Shown: positions 8,419 to 16,467 of the stretch, piece by piece
How the letters are laid out: each line of letters starts with the position of its first letter
Numbering within the stretch: position 1 is the first letter of the stretch
From: Hyphomicrobiales bacterium
GTDB lineage: Bacteria; Pseudomonadota; Alphaproteobacteria; Rhizobiales; Rhizobiaceae
Direction of reading: 5' to 3'
Length of the DNA stretch: 64,000 bases
Assembly (NCBI GenBank): GCA_021775455.1
Contig: JAJFHU010000004.1
Location: 1-64,000, forward strand
Notes under the pieces: model-generated
The model's input: the letters and a program-made list of their open reading frames with translations, nothing else
Told to the model about the DNA's origin: nothing
The model's database searches: none
Position numbers and translations under genes: made by a program

Positions 8419-9726
8419 TCAGACAAATTCCGGATAGGCTTCTACACCGATCTCTGATTTGTCGAGGCCAAGATATTCTTCTTCCTCGCTCACGCGGAGT
8501 CCAATGGTGTACTTGAGCAGCAGCCACAGAGTTGTACTTGCCACCACGGTAAATGCACCGTACGCCAAAATGCCCGTTAATTGTGCATTCAGCGTTGCAT
8601 CTGTGTTACTGAATACAACAGCAATTGTGCCCCAGATGCCAGCCAGAAGATGGACAGGAATTGCTCCGACGACATCATCAATTTTCAACTTGTCCAGAAC
8701 CGGTACGGCAATTACCACGATTAAGCCGCCCACAGATCCGATCAGGATCGAAAGAAATGGACTTGGCATCAGAGGTTCAGCTGTAATCGATACCAAGCCT
8801 GCAAGGGCACCGTTTAATGCCAGTGTCACATCCTGCTTCCTGTAGATGATCTGCATCAGGAACATTGCAGCGATGACACCACCTGCTGCAGCAAGGTTGG
8901 TATTGACGAAAATTCTTGAGACGTCAGATGCGTTTGCATTGTCCCCCAGAGCAAGCTGTGAACCGCCATTGAAACCAAACCACCCGAGCCAAAGAATGAA
9001 TGTGCCAAGCGTTGCCAGAGGAATATTGGAGCCAGGCATTGCCTGTACCTTGCCATCTTTTGAATACTTGCCTTTTCGTGCCTCGAGGATCAATGCGCCG
9101 GTAAGGGCTGCCCAACCGCCAACCGAGTGGACAATGGTTGAACCGGCAAAATCCTGAAAGCCCTGGGCATCGAGCCAGCCACCGCCCCACTTCCATGAAC
9201 CAGAGATGGGGTAGATGACACCGGTAAGCACTGCGACAAACAGCAGAAATGGCCATAGCTTGATGCGCTCTGCGACGGTTCCGGAAACAATAGACGCAGT
9301 CGCGGCGCAAAATACCATCTGGAAGAACCAGTCAGAGGCTACGGCATAATCGCCTTCATTTGCAGCTCCTGCATCCGGCCAGGAGTACGGTACAAATGTT
9401 CCCAGGTAACCGCCATCGACACCAGAATACATCAGTGAATACCCCAGGCACCAGAACATGATACCGGATATCGAATAGAGTGCGATATTCTTCAGGCACT
9501 GCATCGAGACATTTTTGGAACGCACCAGACCTGCTTCAAGCATGGCAAATCCAGCGGCCATAAACATGACCAAAAAACCTCCGATTAGGAACAATAGCGT
9601 ATTGAAAACGAAGGCTGTCTCGGCTTGGACAGATTGCAGCGTGACTTCCTGAGCTGCGACGGGAAGGCTGCCGGTAACGGTCATAATTGCCGTTATGAGA
9701 ATGAGCAAGTAGTTTCTAGTAATCAT
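8419..9726 (-). CDS. amtB: Ammonium transporter AmtB
   Basis: A 435-residue protein with a cleavable signal peptide (through PVAAQ) and eleven hydrophobic segments, as usual for Amt/Rh channels. Recognisable family motifs are MLEAGLVRSKN near residue 63, FAGSTIVHSVGGWAALTGA (first pore His) and GAIPVHLLAGIWGT (second pore His). It conducts ammonium across the inner membrane and is closed by GlnK. It lies 30 bases downstream of glnK in the classical glnK-amtB order, so the two are one transcript under nitrogen control. The LysR gene that diverges from glnK may add a further control. Confidence 0.95.
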   Translation of the reverse strand: MITRNYLLILITAIMTVTGSLPVAAQEVTLQSVQAETAFVFNTLLFLIGGFLVMFMAAGFAMLEAGLVRSKNVSMQCLKNIALYSISGIMFWCLGYSLMYSGVDGGYLGTFVPYSWPDAGAANEGDYAVASDWFFQMVFCAATASIVSGTVAERIKLWPFLLFVAVLTGVIYPISGSWKWGGGWLDAQGFQDFAGSTIVHSVGGWAALTGALILEARKGKYSKDGKVQAMPGSNIPLATLGTFILWLGWFGFNGGSQLALGDNANASDVSRIFVNTNLAAAGGVIAAMFLMQIIYRKQDVTLALNGALAGLVSITAEPLMPSPFLSILIGSVGGLIVVIAVPVLDKLKIDDVVGAIPVHLLAGIWGTIAVVFSNTDATLNAQLTGILAYGAFTVVASTTLWLLLKYTIGLRVSEEEEYLGLDKSEIGVEAYPEFV

Positions 9727-9756
9727 GATGTGGTTCCTGATTGTTTGCGGGCTGGC

Positions 9757-10095
9757 TCAAAGAGCATCAACGCCTGATTCGCCAGTGCGGATTCGAACAG
9801 CCTGTTTCAGCTCGTAGACAAAGATTTTTCCGTCGCCAATTTTGCCTGTGTTCGCTGATGTCTGAATTGCAACGATTGCGTCGCCGGTTAATTTCGGATC
9901 AACCGCAACTTCAATCTTTATCTTTGGCAGAAAGTGCACGTCGTACTCGGTGCCCCGGTAAATTTCCGTGTGCCCTTTTTGACGTCCGTAGCCGGATGCT
10001 TCCGTCACCGTGAGACCTTCAACTCCGACTGAATTGAGCGCTTCGCGAACGTCATCCAGTTTGAATGGCTTTATTACAGCCATGATCATGTCCAT
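9757..10095 (-). CDS. glnK: Nitrogen regulatory protein P-II (GlnK)
   Basis: A 112-residue P-II protein starting MDMIMAVIKPFKLDDVREAL. The T-loop carries RGTEYDVHFLPK with the uridylylated Tyr at position 51. The C-terminal signature GKIGDGKIFVYEL is present. P-II trimers sense 2-oxoglutarate, ATP and ADP, and GlnK plugs AmtB when nitrogen is plentiful. The linkage to amtB favours GlnK over GlnB. A sigma-54 promoter was looked for upstream, but the best candidate had the wrong spacing. Confidence 0.95.
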   Translation of the reverse strand: MDMIMAVIKPFKLDDVREALNSVGVEGLTVTEASGYGRQKGHTEIYRGTEYDVHFLPKIKIEVAVDPKLTGDAIVAIQTSANTGKIGDGKIFVYELKQAVRIRTGESGVDAL

Positions 10096-10196
10096 GCGAT
10101 ACTCCTTTTGATTGTCGCCGATTCACCAGAAACGGTGTTACGGCTTCAGGAATAACTTTGACGTGTGTTGCTGTCTGCTGCTAAAAAATGCCAAGA

Positions 10197-10217
10197 GTGT
10201 TGCAAAAAACGCAACAC
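10197..10217. promoter_or_regulatory. Candidate LysR-type operator between glnK and LysR gene
   Basis: GTGTTGC-AAAAAAC-GCAACAC is a perfect 7-bp inverted repeat containing TTGC-N7-GCAA, the dyad form typical of LysR-type boxes. It lies about 28 bases before the chosen LysR start and 100 bases before glnK. Autoregulation and control of glnK-amtB are both geometrically possible. It falls inside the longest possible LysR frame, which supports the shorter start. Confidence 0.5.
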
Positions 10218-10244
10218 ATGAAATTTCTGATTGGAATCTGGTTC

Positions 10245-11147
10245 ATGCGTCACATGCTGCCTTTTCAATATATCGAAGCGATTACCCGGGCGGGTTCCAT
10301 CCGCAAGGCTGCAGATGTATTGGCAATTACGCCATCAGCACTGAACCGAAGGCTTCTCTCAATTGAGGAAGAGCTTGGTGTACCAATCTTCGAGCGTTTG
10401 GCGACAGGTGTTCGACTTAATACAGCTGGCGAGATATTGCTGGAGCATATCCGCACTCAAATGTCAGACCTTGAACGGGTGAAATCACGGATTTCCGATC
10501 TGGCTGGAATGCGAGCAGGGAATGTATCAATTGCCTGCACTCCGGATATTATGGGTAATTTCCTGATTGAGGAAATCGATCGCTATCAGCAGGAGTTTCC
10601 AGGCGTTAGTTTCAAGGTTGACCAATATTTCAGGGGCGATGCCGAAGTTGCCTTGAGTGAGCATATGGCGGATATAGCTCTCGTATTTGAGCCCTTGAAA
10701 CTGGCAGACTTTCAAATCGTGCTTTCCATGCAACTGGAAGTTCACTGTATCATGCAGGAAAATCATCCACTGGCGGAAAGCGATACATTGCGACTGTATG
10801 AATGCGCCGAGTATCCACTGGTGTGGCCGTCTGAAAGCTGGGGTCTTCGGCAACTACTTGAACAATCCGGAGTTAGGCTGGGAATTGCGTTTCACGGTGC
10901 GGTTGAAAGTAATTCGCGCGAGTTTATCGAATCCTATCCCCTTGAGGGAGGACGAATAGCCTTCGAATTGGGATTGATCCTTCCTTCTGCGCTTGAAAAC
11001 CGTGGGCTCATTGCGCGACCTGTAAATATGGGTGATCTTTCTGGGGGATTTTTGTTTGTCGGTCATTTACGGGGCAGGGCGTTGCCGGTGGCGGCGGCCC
11101 GGTTTCTGGAACAGCTAACCGCTTCGTTGGCAATTCAACTGGGCTGA
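10245..11147 (+). CDS. LysR family transcriptional regulator, divergent from glnK-amtB
   Basis: A 300-residue LTTR from the Met at 10245; a longer frame begins at 10188 but crosses the candidate operator, and alignable LTTR sequence begins at MLPFQYIEAITRAGSIRKAA. The winged helix-turn-helix (AADVLAITPSALNRRLLSIE) is followed by a linker helix and a substrate-binding domain starting VSIACTPDIMG near residue 84. The effector is unknown. The divergent glnK-amtB arrangement suggests it regulates nitrogen acquisition or only itself. Its stop abuts the stop of the convergent dehydrogenase gene. Confidence 0.85.
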   Translation: MRHMLPFQYIEAITRAGSIRKAADVLAITPSALNRRLLSIEEELGVPIFERLATGVRLNTAGEILLEHIRTQMSDLERVKSRISDLAGMRAGNVSIACTPDIMGNFLIEEIDRYQQEFPGVSFKVDQYFRGDAEVALSEHMADIALVFEPLKLADFQIVLSMQLEVHCIMQENHPLAESDTLRLYECAEYPLVWPSESWGLRQLLEQSGVRLGIAFHGAVESNSREFIESYPLEGGRIAFELGLILPSALENRGLIARPVNMGDLSGGFLFVGHLRGRALPVAAARFLEQLTASLAIQLG

Positions 11148-12290
11148 TTAGTCCGCGCCAGTTATTCGCAAAATTTTGCCGTCATCATCGTCGGTGAGTA
11201 GCCAAAGTGCTCCGTCGGCGAGGAACTTCACGTCCCTGACCCGGCCATATTCTCCTTGCAGCATTTGCTCTTCATGAACGACCTTGCCGTCTTCAATCAC
11301 TAATCGTGAAAGCAGTTGAAACTTGAGCGCACCAACGAAGAGATTGCCTTTCCAGCCAGGAATGTCCTCACCATCATAAAAAGCCAGGCCCGAAGGTGCG
11401 ATTGATGGATCCCAATAATAAACGGGCTGCTCCATGCCCTCTTTGTGGGTTCCTACTCCGATCTTCGCACCACTGTAATGAGTACCGTAGGAAATAACGG
11501 GCCAGCCGTAATTCTTGCCAGCCTCAGGTCGATTAACTTCATCACCTCCCTTGGCCCCATGTTCAAGGGACCAAAACTTTCCGTTCAACGGTTCGATTAC
11601 TGCACCTTGAATACTGCGATGTCCGATTGACCAAATGTAAGGTGACCCTTTGGTCCCGTCAGCAAATGGATTATCCTTCGGAATGCTTCCATCCTTGTTC
11701 AGTCGGACAATGGAACCAGCGGTATCGAAGGGATCTTGCGCGCGCTCCTTCTGGCCCCGATCTGAAACAGTTACGAACAGGGTTCCGTCAGGTGCGACGA
11801 CCACACGGGATCCAAAATGAATGCCACCGCCCGTTTTTGTCTTCATTGAATAAAGAACTTTCAATTCCTGAAGATAGGGTTGTGCCGTCTTCGACAATTT
11901 TGCCGAAGCCAGAGCTGTTCCTGCATTTCCGCCTACACCTGGTTCTGAGTAGGTGAAGTAGATGGTTTGGTTTTCGGAGAAATTCGGGTCAACCGCTACG
12001 TCCAACAATCCGCCCTGGCCCTTTGCAAAAACACGTGGAACGCCTTTTACCGGTCGATCAAGTTTTGGGTTTTCCGGATCAACCAAGTACATGCTGCCAG
12101 AACGTTCTGTCACCAAAACCCGTCCATCCGGAAGCATTGCAATTCCCCAGGGGTGGTCAAACCCTGAAAGAACATGTTCTATCTTTATTGACGCGACTTC
12201 TGTTTGGAGATTATCAATTTGCCGCTGCGCGTTGGCGGGCGTATCCAATATCCAGGCAATGAATACAAACAATAAAAATACAGCGCGCAT
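11148..12290 (-). CDS. PQQ-dependent aldose sugar dehydrogenase-like protein
   Basis: A 380-residue periplasmic protein with a signal peptide (FVFIAWILDTPANA). The six-bladed propeller of the soluble glucose/aldose sugar dehydrogenase (YliI) family is indicated by GFDHPWGIAMLPDGRVLVTERSG, a GGLLDVAVDPNF strand, NPFADG, HRSIQGAVIEPLNGKFWSLEHGAKGGDEVN (His and catalytic-loop region) and GNLFVGALKFQLLSRL. The family oxidises aldoses using PQQ and calcium. No PQQ biosynthesis gene is in the window. Substrate range is not predictable. It diverges from the PH-domain gene. Confidence 0.88.
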   Translation of the reverse strand: MRAVFLLFVFIAWILDTPANAQRQIDNLQTEVASIKIEHVLSGFDHPWGIAMLPDGRVLVTERSGSMYLVDPENPKLDRPVKGVPRVFAKGQGGLLDVAVDPNFSENQTIYFTYSEPGVGGNAGTALASAKLSKTAQPYLQELKVLYSMKTKTGGGIHFGSRVVVAPDGTLFVTVSDRGQKERAQDPFDTAGSIVRLNKDGSIPKDNPFADGTKGSPYIWSIGHRSIQGAVIEPLNGKFWSLEHGAKGGDEVNRPEAGKNYGWPVISYGTHYSGAKIGVGTHKEGMEQPVYYWDPSIAPSGLAFYDGEDIPGWKGNLFVGALKFQLLSRLVIEDGKVVHEEQMLQGEYGRVRDVKFLADGALWLLTDDDDGKILRITGAD

Positions 12291-12394
12291 TTATATAACC
12301 TTTCCACAGGTGGCCGAATTGCCTTTTTCACAAGTTAGGAAAACGGTAGACTGCATCGAAGGTATATAGGACACAAGCTTGCGAAAGAAACCAT

Positions 12395-12925
12395 ATGAAT
12401 ATCGCAGCCGGAGCATCTGAGGCCAAAGACGAGCCGCAAGACGAAGACCTCGATGAAACCGTTGAGATTCTTGAACGCGCGGATGCCAAGAGAAGTGGCG
12501 TACCATTGTTCTCCGCGCATTGGCATTTGTTTGTGCCAACTACGGTTATCGCAATTCTTTATGCTGCAATGTGGATAGTGCTGGTTGCAGTCGGCAAAAT
12601 CGATTCAAATCTTGCCCGCATGTTTGTTATTGTAATGGCGGTAGGCGTTCCGTTGCTCACCGCGCATGCATTTTTGCGGTATCAAACCATTCGCCTTCAA
12701 GTCAACGAAAACAACGTGTTGTGTCACCCGGGCTGGCCAAAGGACCAGCCGGTTGAAATTACACCGGATTTGATCAGCAGTATCGTAGTGAAACGAGGGC
12801 TTTCAGGCCTGGTGTTTGGCGGTGGAACACTGGTTATGAGTCTTACGACGGGAAGCAAGATGGTGATTGCCGACCTCGACAAACCGGAAGAGGCAAAGGC
12901 CGCGATAGAGGCACTACAGGCCTGA
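12395..12925 (+). CDS. Small membrane protein with bacterial PH-like domain
   Basis: A 176-residue protein. The first 40 residues are acidic and soluble. Two membrane helices follow (about 48-70 and 78-98). A C-terminal region of beta character (YQTIRLQVNENNVLCHPGWP, VEITPDLISSIVVKRGLSGLVFGGGTLVMSL) resembles bacterial PH (bPH2/YdbS-like) domains. Function is unknown. The convergent gene on the other strand ends 30 bases away, with a short CTGAT/ATCAG stem between. Confidence 0.65.
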   Translation: MNIAAGASEAKDEPQDEDLDETVEILERADAKRSGVPLFSAHWHLFVPTTVIAILYAAMWIVLVAVGKIDSNLARMFVIVMAVGVPLLTAHAFLRYQTIRLQVNENNVLCHPGWPKDQPVEITPDLISSIVVKRGLSGLVFGGGTLVMSLTTGSKMVIADLDKPEEAKAAIEALQA

Positions 12926-12955
12926 TATTCTTATAAAAATCAGCGTGTGTATAAT

Positions 12956-13435
12956 TTAGTTGATGCGCCTACTGGCGCGTGACTGTACTTTTGCCTTGGC
13001 CATATTGCCCGCAGCGTCACGCCACATCTTGATAATCAAAACTGACAGACCTGCGAGCATCAACACCAGTCCGGCAAGCGTGGTATGGCGCCCGCTTATT
13101 GGTGGAAACAGGGAAGCAACTGCAACGTGCTTTCCTGTTTGGAATTCAGGCAGGGAGGAGGGGCTTACCTCAGACGCATTACCGCCACCCACCACTGCCC
13201 TTAGCCCAGCTTTCGCCGGGTTTTCAGGAACCTGATATTCTCGTACTACAACGGAAACTGAATATTTGTGTGTAGTGGAGGATTTCTCACTTGCGTGGGC
13301 GCTTTTGAAGGTAGCAAAGCTTGCGGCTATCAAGGCAATAAATGCAACAGTACCAATCAGAATATCGGAACGACGGCGAATACGACTGATCGTCGGACGC
13401 CCAAAAGTCCGGTTCTGTAAATGGATTTTGTTCAT
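12956..13435 (-). CDS. Hypothetical envelope protein
   Basis: A 159-residue protein from the Met at 13435; the longer start at 13468 has no added support. A basic N-terminus (RRRSD) precedes a hydrophobic segment with an A-H-A cleavage-like site near residue 48. A 75-residue exported region follows, then a second hydrophobic helix (TLAGLVLMLAGLSVLIIKM) and a basic tail. The charge pattern suggests either a signal peptide plus C-terminal anchor or a two-helix protein with a periplasmic loop. I do not recognise the family. Confidence 0.55.
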   Translation of the reverse strand: MNKIHLQNRTFGRPTISRIRRRSDILIGTVAFIALIAASFATFKSAHASEKSSTTHKYSVSVVVREYQVPENPAKAGLRAVVGGGNASEVSPSSLPEFQTGKHVAVASLFPPISGRHTTLAGLVLMLAGLSVLIIKMWRDAAGNMAKAKVQSRASRRIN

Positions 13436-13750
13436 GGATTGCCCCGCATCATAGCTACAAAACGGCAACGACCGATTTGTAGTGGCCCATCATCATTATT
13501 GTTCCTTTTAGGGACGGTTTTGGGCGACGTTTGGGACACAAAGGGGCAAAAGCTGTCCAATGTTGTGGCAAGATTGAGGCAGACTGCACGGGTTTGGTAG
13601 AAAATCCTCCAATGAAGACAGGTTTTTTTCCCCAGTTGTGATCAATTGTATTGTAAATGTTGGCCTTTGATGGAATTGGCGCTACAAGGTTGCAGACAGG
13701 GGCTTCTAACCGGATTGGCTGGCCAAGACGATTCCCCAATGTGTGATTTG
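13436..13750. other. Divergent intergenic region
   Basis: About 315 bases separate the hypothetical envelope protein from the carboxypeptidase. It must hold both promoters, but I could not place -35 and -10 boxes with confidence. A frame runs through into the carboxypeptidase from 13646 but lacks a signal peptide, so I treat it as a fortuitous extension. Confidence 0.4.
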
Positions 13751-15061
13751 ATGAGTATGCTGAAGTCCTTTTTTTGTCGGGTCTTTTATTTGGCATTGTC
13801 TATGGCTATGCTGTCGATCCCTGCAATAAATGCAGCGGACGATGAAATTCCCCCGCAAATCCTGATTGATCTGGATAGCCGCGAAGTTTTGGCCCATCAA
13901 AACGCATTTCGTCGCTGGCCGCCTGCATCGCTGACCAAGATGATGACCGCATATGTGGTATTCCGGGCATTGAAGATGCAGCAGGTTGCGCTCAATTCTC
14001 CAGTTCGAATTTCAAATGAGGCTTTGGCAGAACCACCCACCAAGATGGGGTTTCCGGTTGGCACGGTTCTGACAATCGACAATTCGCTAAAAATAATAAT
14101 GGTGAAATCGGCCAACGACATTTCCGTGGCGATTGCTGAAGCAATTGCGGGTAGTGAATGGAAGTTCATTCAGCTGATGAACTCGCACGCCCGCAGGCTT
14201 GGGATGGATAACACCAACTTCGTAAATCCGAATGGTTTGCCGGAAGAAGGACAGTATACAACGGCCCGCGATTTTGCATTGCTGACGCTGGCGTTAACGC
14301 ATGAGTTTCCCGAGTATCGATATTATTTCAATATTCCGGCGATCAAGATCGGTAAACGACGTCTTAGAAATCACAACGCATTGCTTGAACAATTCGATGG
14401 AACCAACGGCATGAAGACGGGATATGTCTGTGCGTCTGGCTCCAACGTGGCAGTGCGCGTTGAAAGAGAAGGTCGTCGTTTGGCGGCAGTAGTCTTGGGT
14501 GGGCGCTCCAGTCTTGTCCGCAATGTCCGCGCTGCAAAGTTGCTCCAGGAGGGCTTTGACGGCCTTTACAACGACAATGCGATTGCGATTGAAAATTTTC
14601 AGGCGCTGGATCCGGTTGATCCCGAACGAGCCGACATTACCCGCATAATCTGCCCCAGAAAATACGCAAAAATGCCGAAGAAGAAAAAAGCTGAAGTCCA
14701 TACAGCAGGGGCCAGTGGTGGCAAACGGGTTGTGGATCCAAAAATGGTTCTTGCGTATGCCTCAACCGGTCTTGAGGCCGGACGTGTACCGGATTCGTCA
14801 ACTGGCCGGGCGCCGGTTATCGAGGAATATGTAGTTGAGGGTGTCGGTGAAAAAGAGGAAGACATACCGGAAGACAAGCCCCCCAGTTTTGCCGAGCTGA
14901 AATCGCTTTACCTGGGCCCCCGCAAAAAAGTTGGAGATGATGTGGTTGTTACGTTTGGTGGCGCGGTTGGACCCAATCCCATGGGGCTTCGTCACAAGGA
15001 TGGTGGATTTGCCGAACCGATTATTCCAGTCCCGACAAAACGACCTGACCCTGCTGGTTAG
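13751..15061 (+). CDS. D-alanyl-D-alanine carboxypeptidase (S11 family)
   Basis: A 436-residue penicillin-binding protein. After a signal peptide ending PAINA come the three catalytic motifs of the family: SLTK with Ser60, SAN at residues 120-122 and KTG at 222-224. The enzyme trims the terminal D-Ala from peptidoglycan pentapeptides in the periplasm. The C-terminal 160 residues are poorly conserved, acidic and proline-rich, and lack an obvious amphipathic membrane anchor of the DacA type. In-frame Met codons at 13739 and 13757 are alternative starts. It stands as a single gene. Confidence 0.9.
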   Translation: MSMLKSFFCRVFYLALSMAMLSIPAINAADDEIPPQILIDLDSREVLAHQNAFRRWPPASLTKMMTAYVVFRALKMQQVALNSPVRISNEALAEPPTKMGFPVGTVLTIDNSLKIIMVKSANDISVAIAEAIAGSEWKFIQLMNSHARRLGMDNTNFVNPNGLPEEGQYTTARDFALLTLALTHEFPEYRYYFNIPAIKIGKRRLRNHNALLEQFDGTNGMKTGYVCASGSNVAVRVEREGRRLAAVVLGGRSSLVRNVRAAKLLQEGFDGLYNDNAIAIENFQALDPVDPERADITRIICPRKYAKMPKKKKAEVHTAGASGGKRVVDPKMVLAYASTGLEAGRVPDSSTGRAPVIEEYVVEGVGEKEEDIPEDKPPSFAELKSLYLGPRKKVGDDVVVTFGGAVGPNPMGLRHKDGGFAEPIIPVPTKRPDPAG

Positions 15062-15090
15062 GCTAAGTCCAATATCCGGGCCACAACTGT

Positions 15091-15249
15091 TCAATCATCT
15101 TTTTTGCACTTTGGGTCAGGACTGGCAGCAAGGGCAGATTTTACCTTGTTACGGCTTTTGGCGGCTGCATTCTGGATTTGCGAAAATCTATTTTCTTTTT
15201 GCTCGCTAGGAGGTTTTTGAGATTCTGATTTTTTCCCGAATTTGATCAT
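15091..15249 (-). CDS. Small lysine-rich protein
   Basis: A 52-codon ORF read directly from the sequence, with a ribosome site (AAGGAT) nine bases before its ATG. The product begins MIKFGKK and is rich in Lys, Ser, Gln and Ala, with a central helical stretch (QIQNAAAKSRNKVKSALAA) and the tail KCKKDD. It has no hydrophobic segment, so it would be cytoplasmic and could be nucleic-acid associated. It lies alone on the minus strand between the carboxypeptidase and the racemase operon. Family and function are unknown. Confidence 0.5.
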   Translation of the reverse strand: MIKFGKKSESQKPPSEQKENRFSQIQNAAAKSRNKVKSALAASPDPKCKKDD

Positions 15250-15342
15250 GAATTTTTATCCTTTTGTAACAGTTGAGAAGTTTGGTCAGGGTTTAAGCAA
15301 GTGAATATCAAACAAGGCTATCTCCTGCATGAAATCGTTTGC

Positions 15343-16467
15343 TTATGCGGCATCGGATTGGAAAGCGAAATCCGAAGTTTTTACAAACGGGTGTGAGATT
15401 GTTGCGTTCTGGACGAATGTCTTGGAAACATGTGGAGACGTCATAGCGCGGAGAAGTGCACTATAATTAAGTTGGAATGCAATCTCTGAACCAACGGATG
15501 GTTTTTCGTCCCCGGCGTTTAAGATCAAATGGTCGCTACTTGTGTCGAGGATCTCAAATCCGATCGGTGGACGCAATCCGTCTGGATCAACATCTTGCCT
15601 TCCGATCGCCAAGACTGCCTGGTTGATTTCAGGTCGGGCACATGTACTTGCGATATCGTTAAACGCCGATTGTGCGATCGTACCCCAAGGTTTTGATGGT
15701 TTGGTTTTGCTCTCTATCACCTCCGCGACAAGGCTGATCGCATCTGTATGTAATCCCGGGATTGGTTCGCGATGCAGAGGTTCCCTGCCGAGCAAAATTG
15801 ATTCACCAAGGCGTAGATTGTTGATGGAGCCGATTGTTCCACCGGTAAAAACCCACTCCAGATTACTGGAATTCCCTCCCGACACTATCGGTAGACATGA
15901 CCCCGAAGTATGAGCAATCCGGTTTGCCAATGCAGATAGCTCCGCCATATTGCGATTGTCAGGTACTACGCCGTTGCGGCAGGCAAGGTTTGCACCAAGA
16001 CCCATGAACTTGATATTGGGTAAATCGCGGACTTCCTGGACAATCCTTTCAACATCTTGCGGCATAATACCTTCACGAAGATCCCCAAGCTCAACCATGA
16101 GCATGACTTCGTGAGTTTTACGCGCCATTTGTGCTGCGGTGGATAGAGCGGATAAAACTGCCATCTCGGTGTTGACGCTCAGGTTAGCCGAGGCCACCAC
16201 ACGGGCCGCCTGGCTAATCATTGGCGACCTGATGAGCATCATCGGCTCAGTAATTCCCGCCTGCCGCATTTTTTCGATATTTTCAATTCGAGAATCACCC
16301 AGGAATGTAACGCCTGCCCGCAGCAGGGTTTGCGCGATTTGTGGTGCGCCAAGAAAAGCTTTGGTTACACCAGTAACTGTAATGCCGTCAGCCTTTAATC
16401 GCTGGACTAACATGGATGCATTGTCAAAAATCTTGTTGAGATCAATTTGCAGGCGAGGAGTGTTCAT
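15343..16467 (-). CDS. PLP-dependent amino-acid racemase (ornithine/alanine racemase type)
   Basis: A 374-residue fold-type III PLP enzyme. The N-terminal barrel carries the PLP lysine in VTGVTKAFLG (Lys36). Other family marks are FLGDSRIENIEKM, VELGDLREGI, GLGANLACRNG and SGGNSSNLEW, as in the ornithine racemase (Orr/YhfX-like) branch rather than canonical Alr. The reaction is probably racemisation of a basic or other amino acid; the substrate is inferred only. Its ATG overlaps the stop of the upstream DgcN-like gene by four bases, so the two are translationally coupled. Confidence 0.82.
   Translation of the reverse strand: MNTPRLQIDLNKIFDNASMLVQRLKADGITVTGVTKAFLGAPQIAQTLLRAGVTFLGDSRIENIEKMRQAGITEPMMLIRSPMISQAARVVASANLSVNTEMAVLSALSTAAQMARKTHEVMLMVELGDLREGIMPQDVERIVQEVRDLPNIKFMGLGANLACRNGVVPDNRNMAELSALANRIAHTSGSCLPIVSGGNSSNLEWVFTGGTIGSINNLRLGESILLGREPLHREPIPGLHTDAISLVAEVIESKTKPSKPWGTIAQSAFNDIASTCARPEINQAVLAIGRQDVDPDGLRPPIGFEILDTSSDHLILNAGDEKPSVGSEIAFQLNYSALLRAMTSPHVSKTFVQNATISHPFVKTSDFAFQSDAA

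Noticed and set aside
10170-10200. Sigma-54 promoter for glnK
   Set aside because: A TTGGCA...AGCA-like element exists on the minus strand, but the GG and GC are nine, not ten, bases apart and the -12 part is poor.
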